A stretch of DNA of 27,479 nt, taken from contig MU619284.1 in assembly GCA_025201805.1 (NCBI GenBank), positions 185,576 through 213,054 on the forward strand, read 5' to 3'. The notes below the pieces were generated by a model. It was not told where the DNA came from, did not search any database, and saw nothing but the letters and a program-made list of their open reading frames with translations. Every line of letters starts with the position of its first letter. Positions within the stretch are counted from its first letter, which is position 1. The translations under genes and the position numbers were made by a program. The stretch comes from Parasitella parasitica (lineage: Eukaryota > Mucoromycota > Mucoromycetes > Mucorales > Mucoraceae). Below are positions 20,548-27,479 of the stretch, piece after piece.

Positions 20548-20601
<54 letters not shown>

Positions 20602-22235
20602 TCGCAGACCGCTTGATCCACCACCTATTGTTCAAATTGAATTGGACAGTTCTAATACACAAGAAACACAGTAAGAGAACTATTACTCGGCATTGATCTT
20701 TTTAGTAATGACCTATTACACGATATATAGAGATTTCTTGCAGAATCCATATCTTTTCATGTGTGTTTCTCTAGTGAATTCAACTTCGCACGAGGACATT
20801 GTTAATTCCACACAGAATACATTGTCAGGGCAAACATCATCGTCCATGTATAAGCTTAAAGATATTAATAACCATGGTACTTACTGCGAGAAAGAAAAAA
20901 ACGGTAGCAAATATAAATACCAAATTTTAAATAATGTATGTAGATGGCGGATTTTTTGTATTTGGAGATCTTTCTGTCAAACTCGAGGGCCAGTTCAGAT
21001 TAAAATTCTCCATGTTTGAAATATCAAGATACGGTGCAACTAATTTAAAATCTATATATTCCAATGTATTTCAAGTATACCCTTCAAAGTCATTCCCTGG
21101 CATGTTGGAATCGACTTTTCTTTCACGTTCATTTTCTGACCAAGGTGTAAGGATTCGAATTCGAAAGGAACATCGTGTACAAATGTAATAATCTCCTTTG
21201 GTTTTTTTCATGTCATCTCCTTGGTTTTCTAATCATTTATATAGGACTGGGTCTCGTAAAAGAAAGCTATCATCACAAGACGAAGCCCTTGATTTAGCTG
21301 ATGAAAGAAGTAGCCATCCCTATAGCCATCATTCTCACCACAATCACCAACCACACCAATCTTCCATGCTTTCACCCTACAGCAATGCATCAAATGTTGC
21401 ATACTCACCACAGAACCGTTCTCCTTGGCCGTCATCCATAGATTATGACCATCAGCAGCACTTGCAGCAAAGAAGAAGAAGCAGCATGAATAGTTCGGTA
21501 ACATCAAACAGTGACAGTCGTCGATCATCTTATCATCTTCTTCAGCACATTGATCGAAGACCAAGTGTGCCTTACTCGCCCCCTCATCAGTCGTATGATC
21601 ATCACCGTCCGAATAGCAACCATGCTGTTGAGTATAATTATTATGATCATCCACATCATCTCCACCCTCAACCTCACTCACATCCTCATTCTCAACCGCA
21701 TCCTCATTCTCAACCGCATCCTCATCCTCATCCTTATCAGCACCAACACCAGCATTTATATCCTAATTATCAACGAGATAGCATGATACCTTCTCCACCC
21801 CCTCAATCCTCCCTTTTCAAATCAGATTCTAGTCGAAGATTAAGTCTAAATGATACTTTGCCCTTACGAAGGCAATCAGCAGATCCACATTATCATTCTC
21901 CACATAAGCAGCAGCAATTGAATGGCCCAAGGCGTCTATCATTGCAGCAGTATTACGCTAGGATGGCGCACCAACCTCTTGCAGTACCATCATCAGCACC
22001 AGCACCACAACAGCAGCAACCAACCACGGCTTTAAATCACACCAGCTCACCATTGAATGAAGAAATCATACACTTGCCTCCCTTGCGTTCCGTAGTTCCA
22101 AACAATGGCATTTCACCACAGCACAAACAACAGCCACAGCAGGAGGGCATTGTTGAAGTGGATGCTGCTGTAGCCATGATGCAGTTGGCTTCAAGGCGCC
22201 AACAACAACAAGAAGAAGGTCGCTACTCTACATAG
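20298..22235 (+). CDS. Velvet-family transcriptional regulator, 6 exons, His/Gln/Pro-rich tail
   Basis: Velvet proteins (VeA, VelB, VosA, VelC) bind DNA through an NF-kB-like fold and couple light and development to metabolism in fungi. Exons: 20298-20374, 20426-20490, 20601-20670, 20731-20876, 20944-21184 and 21245-22235, giving 529 aa. The joins restore the velvet signature: [15 protein letters not shown], then [17 protein letters not shown], then [15 protein letters not shown], then [18 protein letters not shown] and [10 protein letters not shown], ending [11 protein letters not shown] (domain about residues 27-197). A basic GSRKRKLSS (202-210) follows and could be a nuclear signal. The remaining 320 residues are low complexity: Ser-, His-, Pro- and Gln-rich, with an HPHSQP repeat. 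Intron 2 (20491-20600) ends in A51 directly before the AG. The exon 5 donor is AT/GTAATA, the least certain junction. I cannot assign it to one named subfamily. Confidence 0.93.
20549..20599 (+). repeat. A51 homopolymer inside velvet intron 2
   Basis: Fifty-one consecutive A, ending in the AG that is the inferred 3' splice site and followed by ATC (AAAAGATC). It fills nearly half of the 110-nt intron and produces a spurious poly-Phe frame on the minus strand. Confidence 0.95.
21681..21716 (+). repeat. 18-bp tandem repeat coding HPHSQP
   Basis: CATCCTCATTCTCAACCG occurs twice in tandem, flanked by partial CATCCT copies, inside the His-rich part of the velvet tail. Because it is in frame, copy-number change would lengthen the tract without breaking the protein. 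Confidence 0.9.
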
Positions 22236-22512
22236 AATGATCAAGGTCTGGAACCGTCTTTGTTATATCTTTATCGTCTATATTATTGCTATTTATTTAC
22301 TTGGCATTATATATTTTACTTGAGACTGGATCTTCTCATTCATATAATTCTTTCGCGTATGTTTCTTTTCATAATTCTATGTACAGTTTCTTCTTCGTAG
22401 ACTCTTTCCCCCCCCCCCTTTTATTTAAATTTTATATGGTCTTCATTATATATTCTTTCAATAGTTGCCTGCCCTCTCTCCTAAAACAACTAAAATTATG
22501 CAAATTCGGTTA
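22236..22512. other. Convergent 3' intergenic spacer
   Basis: T-rich spacer between the ends of the velvet and EngB-like genes. It includes a C-run near 22410. No gene is called; the 82-codon frame at 22286-22534 is AT-driven. Confidence 0.5.
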
Positions 22513-22518
22513 TTTATT
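22513..22518 (-). terminator. AATAAA poly(A) signal of the EngB-like gene
   Basis: TTTATT on the plus strand, reading AATAAA on the gene strand, 17 nt past the stop codon. Confidence 0.4.
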
Positions 22519-22535
22519 TAAAAAAAAATCCTAGT

Positions 22536-23359
22536 TTATCTTTTGAAACTTAGGCTTTTAGCTTTTTTAGATTCTTTCTCGTCTTTGGTAGCTTGGATTG
22601 CTTGATAGAATTCTTTTGGTTTCAAATGTCCCATCAAAAACAACATTTCTTTTCTAAATTGATTGATTCCAGCATCAGTTTTCGAGCTAGCCACAACAAC
22701 GTCTTTCACTGCATTTCGAAGCTGTTTGATATGATCTTCCACTGTGATGATACGTTTAGCCAAGTTAGGCAGCACCAGCAAATCACATTTCGTTAACACA
22801 ACTTGGAATTTAACTTGTTTGCTGTTGAGCATTTTGAAGAAATCAATGTCTGCTATTTTGACACCGTGTCGAGCATCGAGCACAACATAGACTCGCTTCA
22901 ATGTTTTTCGTTCTGTTATATACGTCTCCATCTAGTTTAAGTAGACATAAAATGTCAACATGCAAATATTGAAAATCATCAACGGCAGTTACCAATTTTC
23001 TCCACTGCTCTCTTTCCGCATCATCTACAAAGGCAAAGCCATAGCCAGGCATATCAATTATATGGAACAATTTGCCCACATTATAGAAATTAATTTGCTG
23101 TGTTAATCCTGGCTTGTCAGACGTCCTTACAACGCTAGACTCTGCTATGCTATTGATTAAACTGGATTTTCCAACATTGGATCGGCCTAATTTCCAATAC
23201 TCAATTCGGGCTGTCAAGACAATAAGCATGTAGTACATACCAACAAATGCGATTTCATCAAGTGATTCTGGTGGGAATGATGTAGGCACTTTGGCTCCTG
23301 CAAAAAATGATAATAAAGGGAGCTTTTTGAAGAATTAGCATTTTGCAAATGCAAATGCG

Positions 23360-23452
<93 letters not shown>

Positions 23453-23791
23453 TCACAATCTTACTGCATATTTAGGCTCGGGAGGCGGCCCTACTCGTTC
23501 TGTGAATTGCTGACGATTAAGATCTCTTCTGGCCTTTTGTTTGTGCATTCCTGAATAGCGCTTTGTTTTTAAAAGAGTGCCGAATCCTAGTTTTTCAAGT
23601 TTCTCATAAAGTTTGATAGGGGGCTGAATCTGATTGAATCTTTGTCGATTAGACAAGGTGGTATCTTTTTTGATATTGGATGTATTACTAGTGGCAGTCG
23701 TTAACGAAGCAAAGGGGCGCACTAGTGTTAATTGCCTGTCTAAAACAGTTGCTCGTTTAAACAATCGATGAATAGGTCTATAATGCTGCAT
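22536..23791 (-). CDS. EngB/YihA-type mitochondrial GTPase (GTPBP8/Mrx8-like), 4 exons
   Basis: TrmE-Era-EngA-EngB-Septin-like GTPase of the EngB branch. Bacterial EngB acts in large-subunit assembly; the eukaryotic relatives (human GTPBP8, yeast Mrx8) are mitochondrial. Exons: 23791-23465, 23322-23241, 23186-22993 and 22931-22536, giving 332 aa. G motifs: G1 GRSNVGKSS (137-145), G3 DMPGYGFA (181-188), G4 TKCD (248-251) and G5 SSK. The N-terminal 109 residues are basic and Ser/Thr-rich with few acids (MQHYRPIHRLFKRATVL), as in a mitochondrial presequence. Intron 1 (142 nt) contains T91; its acceptor is placed after CAAAAAG at 23323 because TGCTAAT precedes it as a branch site and because LPLLSFFAGAKVP restores the segment before the G1 strand. 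The more obvious TTTTTTGCAG acceptor would put the exon out of frame. Intron 2 (54 nt) splits G1 and has no stop. Confidence 0.93.
23360..23450 (+). repeat. A91 homopolymer (T91 on gene strand) in EngB-like intron 1
   Basis: Ninety-one consecutive A on the plus strand, preceded by ATGCG and followed by GATC. On the gene strand it is a T91 pyrimidine tract starting 14 nt after the donor, upstream of the branch-site-like TGCTAAT. Confidence 0.95.
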
Positions 23792-23880
23792 ATAGTGTGC
23801 GATTAAAAGAAGAGAAGAGAAAAGTTTGCACAGAAGCCGGGGTTTTATCTTTTATTACTCTTTTTTTCATTTTTTTCATC
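23792..23880. promoter_or_regulatory. 89-bp bidirectional promoter between EngB-like GTPase and MSS1
   Basis: The two start codons, facing away from each other, are only 89 bp apart, so both transcripts must start in or around this stretch. It has a purine-rich block (AAAAGAAGAGAAGAGAAAAG) on one side and a T-rich leader (TTATTACTCTTTTTTTC) on the other, and no clear TATA box. Each strand thus has a pyrimidine-rich leader in front of its ATG. Confidence 0.8.
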
Positions 23881-25621
23881 ATGTTTCCAGCTGTCAAATT
23901 GCTACCATTGCAATCGTTTACCCAACGCATTCGCCCCATAACAACCAGGGCACAAACTATATATGCATTATCATCATCACCAGGTAAAGCTGGTGTAGCA
24001 GTCATTCGTATATCGGGAAGCAATGCTAGACAAGTATGTACCTCCCTTCTGTACAATATCAATCAAATTAACAGTACATTTACAGGCAATTACAAAAATG
24101 ACATTATCACCAAATATCGCATCGCCGATTACAGATCCAAGAAAAGCGTACTTTAGACGTATTAGACATCCGGAATCACGACAGGTCTTGGACAGAGGGC
24201 TTGTGTTATGGTTCCCTGGACCACATAGTTTCACAGGCGAAGATTCAGTTGAGTTACATATCCATGGCGGAAATGCCGTTGTCAAGAGTGTATTGGATGC
24301 ATTGCATCAAATCAAGGATTTTCGCATGGCAGAGCAAGGCGAGTTCTCGCGAAGGTAAGAGCGATAGCTAGAGAATAGTTTGAAATGCCAAAGTCATATT
24401 ACTCGATAGAGCATTCGATAATGACAAGTTGGATCTCACTGAATTGGAAGGCTTGGCAGATTTATTAAATGCGGAAACAGAAATGCAGCATCGACTTGCT
24501 CTTCGGCAAGCAGAGGGTGGATTACGTAAGCCTTATGAGCTCTGGCGTGAGCAGATTATCAAATGTATGGCTACGACGGAGGCGGTGATCGATTTTGGAG
24601 AAGATGAAAATATTGAAGATGGAGTGATGGATCAAGTTATACAAGATGTTAAACATTTGTACACATCCATCAGTTCTCATTTAGACGACAGTCGTGTGGG
24701 TGAAATTGTTAGAAACGGAATCCAAGTAGCTATTGTGGGCCCACCTAATGCAGGAAAGAGTACCTTACTCAACCGGTTAGCTAAGAGAGAGGCAGCGATT
24801 GTATCCGATGTACCAGGCACTACAAGAGACGTCGTGGAAGTTAAACTGGATTTGGGTGGATATCCTGTGGTTCTTTGTGATACAGCTGGCTTACGAGAAT
24901 CAACAGATTTGGTAGAATTGGAAGGTATCAAGAGAGCAAAAGCAAGGTAATAGCAGTTTCATGCGTATGCAAACACCTGTCGAGTTACTGAATTAAAGGA
25001 TCTAGAATCGATTCGTCTGATATCAAAATTTGCTTGCTATCACTAGAAAATCAAAGTGCTTGTACATCAATCGACCCGTTAGTGCGTAGTGTTATTGACA
25101 AAGACACGTATCTAGTGTTGAATAAGGACGACGTCTACAATAAAAACAATCTAGCTCAATTGATAACCCAAATACAAGAAGAAACAGGCATCAAAAAAGT
25201 GTGGGCAATGAGTTGCTCAACTGGGCAAGGTTTAGATACATTTATAAAGCAAATGATTGGTATTTTGAAATCAAAGTTAGTTGTAAATCGAGATATTTAT
25301 ATCGTTTATAATGATAAATTTTAACTAACAGATTCGACTCATCTATTGCCAACCCTGTTCTAATCACGCAAGCCCGCCACAGAGAGCATTTGGAAGATTG
25401 CGTTTCATACCTGGAAGGATTTTTAAGCAAGTAGAATGTTTGTATTGCTTATTTTCTCGTCGTTTAATTATATTAATTTGTTAGATATGCCACAAGAAGA
25501 CATTGTGTTGTCTGCAGAGGAATTAAGGCAAGCTGCAAACGCATTAGGCAAGATTACAGGACGTATTGATGTCGAAAATGTGCTGGATGTATTATTTGGT
25601 CAATTCTGTATTGGAAAATAA
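23881..25621 (+). CDS. MSS1: Mitochondrial tRNA modification GTPase MnmE/Mss1 (GTPBP3), 6 exons
   Basis: With Mto1 (MnmG), this GTPase puts the carboxymethylaminomethyl-type group on wobble U34 of mitochondrial tRNAs, using a 5-formyl-THF-derived carbon. Exons: 23881-24033, 24086-24354, 24410-24946, 25006-25275, 25332-25426 and 25485-25621, giving 486 aa (human GTPBP3 492). The N-terminal THF-binding domain shows [26 protein letters not shown] and [18 protein letters not shown]. The G domain has GPPNAGKST (251-259), [14 protein letters not shown] (298-305) and NKDD (359-362). The protein ends FCIGK with catalytic Cys483. Intron 5 (25427-25484) needs a GC donor, GCAAGT; no GT donor keeps the frame into the conserved [16 protein letters not shown]. 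The start at 23881 gives a basic presequence ([19 protein letters not shown]); the ATG at 23797 lies inside the promoter gap and is not preferred. Confidence 0.96.
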
Positions 25622-27479
25622 GCCTTTCTTTATATTACAAGTTTCGCCACCATACTATATCAACATAAAGTCGTTAGCATTCCAGCTTTATTATCCCTTC
25701 AGTCTTTTTTAAATGCAAGAACAATTGCTATAGTTTATTAGTTCAGACATTGCAGAACGAAATCACACAAACCTGGAGGGCGGGTGATTGTTAAGAGCCT
25801 AGAGAGTATACCTTCTTATTAGGAAATATTGAGTGCCTTCTGCACCTCAACAGCAGAACCAGGCCACATACCAAGTTATCAGGTTAGCTTGTTTGTGCAA
25901 ACAAAATTTAGCGCTAACACTCATAGATTCAAATGGAGTGATCTCAGCAAGCGCGAAATAAACGAAGACGTATACATCGTGGAGCACCTCCTTGAACATC
26001 TACTTGGGCCGAAGAGTTCCTGCCATTAAGCCTGGTTCCTAAAGGTTGTGCAGCCTTCCATGTGACTCCAGTTCTTATTAAAAATCAGGCCAAAGAAAAG
26101 GCTCCTGCTTATAAGATTACATATCTAAAATAAATAATAATAGTACTAATGACCTTCTTTATCTTGTTAACAGGCTTTGGGATTGGAAAGTTTGTCCTTT
26201 TAACCTCAAGAAAGTGCTCCAGTAGATCTAAGAACTGAGGAGAGCTCCAAGTACACTCCCCTTAGTAATCATACGTTCTCTGATTTGGGTTTTGGCGGTG
26301 TTGCTTTGGCCTAAGACGAGGAGAGTGTTAGTCCCTACAGGTAGGTTTTATGGATGTTCCATTCAAATGAATTATCTTTGGATGCTTTATTCTGTTCTGA
26401 GGCTACTCAATTAATTTTAAAAATCAGTCATCTTACTGCTTCGAACTAGCAGCATCTCAATTAAAAGATGAATTACTTCACTTCCCCACTAAAATTAAAC
26501 TACAAACTAAAGTCTAATAGCAGCTCTGGTAAAACTCATGAACACCAATTAGCTTATAATATTCTAACAGACAATAAAGTTGGCCCATTTAAATACTTAG
26601 AAACCTGGAGTATATTTTCACAACAAATTTAACCTTACAGATTAATATCTCTTTCCGTTACAAACAACAACGCCAGTAGAGGAGAAAGGCTTGATGCTAA
26701 TAATGAGAGAAACTTGAATAGTAGTAGAAAGGGAGCAAATTAGCTTATCTAGGTTGCCCTTTATTAGTTGGATCATATTTTGTTTCTTTTTTATTACATA
26801 TTATTATCCAAAATGAATGTTTTGAACGAATCTTTTAAATTGTGGGGGATGTCAAGCAAATGTTAAAAACCGATCGCTTTAATCCCAAAGTTTATACTTC
26901 ATTCACACCAACAACTCATGCATTTAATCTCTGTGATGTGCTCCGGGAGATAGGGAAGAATATGTCTATCCTAAATTTGGTGTCATGTTCAATCTCATAC
27001 AAATAATATACAATTTAAAATATCGTTATTTACTTTCAATCTCATAATGTTTTATTCTTTAATATGATTTTTTATTGAATTGACCTTATCCAATTTTAGA
27101 ATTGATAAATCAATTCTTTTCAGGGCTATATCGAATTAAAGTCCTATACACACCCAAATATCACGTGCGTTTTATTTAAAACTCCGACAACGAAAAAACC
27201 AAAATGTTTTTGCGGATAAGTTTTGATAAACAGGTCGCCCAAGCAAAATTAAGTTATGCTCAGATAGCGATGATCATGTCTGATCTTATGGCGCATAAGA
27301 CATTGTTTATTCTGTTCTTTATGGAGGCCTATCATCGATTATATGCAATTCTGATATGTAAATTTGTGATATCATCTGATAATTTTGTAGATATCAATGA
27401 AAACATGAAAGCCAATGTTGTTGCCAGATAGCGCCAAGTCAACGCTAAGTTTTCCAAGTTAGATCTCGGTTCTACGGTG
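25622..27479. other. Right-edge region, no confident gene
   Basis: About 1.9 kb downstream of MSS1. Short frames at 25829-26029 (coherent-looking: QVSLFVQTKFSANTHRFKW) and, in another frame, about 26008-26130 (EEFLPLSLVPKGCAAFHV) could be pieces of one decayed gene. A stretch at about 26240-26630 has few stops in one frame. The frame at 27204-27431 has no motif. No transposon ends, tRNA or known domain was found. Confidence 0.4.

Noticed and set aside
20459-20662. Minus-strand 67-codon frame with a poly-Phe stretch
   Set aside because: It is the reverse translation of the A51 homopolymer in a velvet intron; there is no protein signal outside the run.
21229-21681. Minus-strand 150-codon frame opposite the velvet tail
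   Set aside because: It is a shadow of the His/Asp-complementary repeats in the velvet coding strand.
23214-23456. Minus-strand 80-codon poly-Phe frame
   Set aside because: It is produced by the T91 tract in EngB-like intron 1; the real exon uses another frame (LPLLSFFAGAKVP).
23797-23880. Upstream ATG of MSS1 at 23797
   Set aside because: It would start 6 bp from the divergent gene's ATG and add a hydrophobic, non-presequence-like extension; the ATG at 23881 gives a normal mitochondrial start.

Overview
This window looks like nuclear DNA of a filamentous early-diverging fungus, most likely Mucoromycota (Mucorales-like). The evidence is: compact spliceosomal introns of about 50-70 nt with GTAAGT/GTATGT donors, pyrimidine-rich 5' leaders, AT-rich intergenic DNA, a fungal velvet regulator, NOC4, and nuclear genes for mitochondrial GTPases. 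No rRNA, tRNA, CRISPR array or bacterial-style operon was seen. Species cannot be fixed from sequence reading alone.

Left edge (1 to about 4.2 kb): the 3' three quarters of a non-LTR retrotransposon (LINE). It carries an APE-type endonuclease, a reverse transcriptase and a C-terminal zinc knuckle, and is split by a single-base frameshift in a run of seven A. Next come two metabolic genes in divergent orientation: an aldo/keto reductase (minus, 3 exons, 349 aa) and a GabT-type class III aminotransferase (plus, 3 exons, 440 aa).

Middle (8.8-14.2 kb): gene-poor, decayed DNA. It holds two recognisable relics: a zinc-ribbon C-terminus resembling TnpB/Fanzor-type transposon proteins, and a fragmented surface protein with a choice-of-anchor-A-like domain and a broken Ser-rich tail. 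An intronless 391-aa protein with a signal anchor and seven N-glycosylation sequons follows. It converges on NOC4/UTP19 (minus, 6 exons, 568 aa), a 40S ribosome biogenesis factor.

Right (17.5-27.5 kb): after 2.8 kb without genes comes a velvet-family regulator (plus, 6 exons, 529 aa) with a long His/Gln/Pro-rich tail. It converges on an EngB/YihA-type GTPase (minus, 4 exons, 332 aa; human GTPBP8, yeast Mrx8). That gene is divergent from, and shares an 89-bp promoter gap with, MnmE/MSS1 (plus, 6 exons, 486 aa). This pair links two mitochondrial translation GTPases. Two very long A/T homopolymers (51 and 91 nt) lie inside introns of the velvet and EngB genes, and each A-run is followed by GATC. 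The last 1.9 kb holds only short, possibly decayed reading frames.

Gene models were built by hand from reading frame, splice-site consensus and family motifs. All introns are inferences without transcript data.
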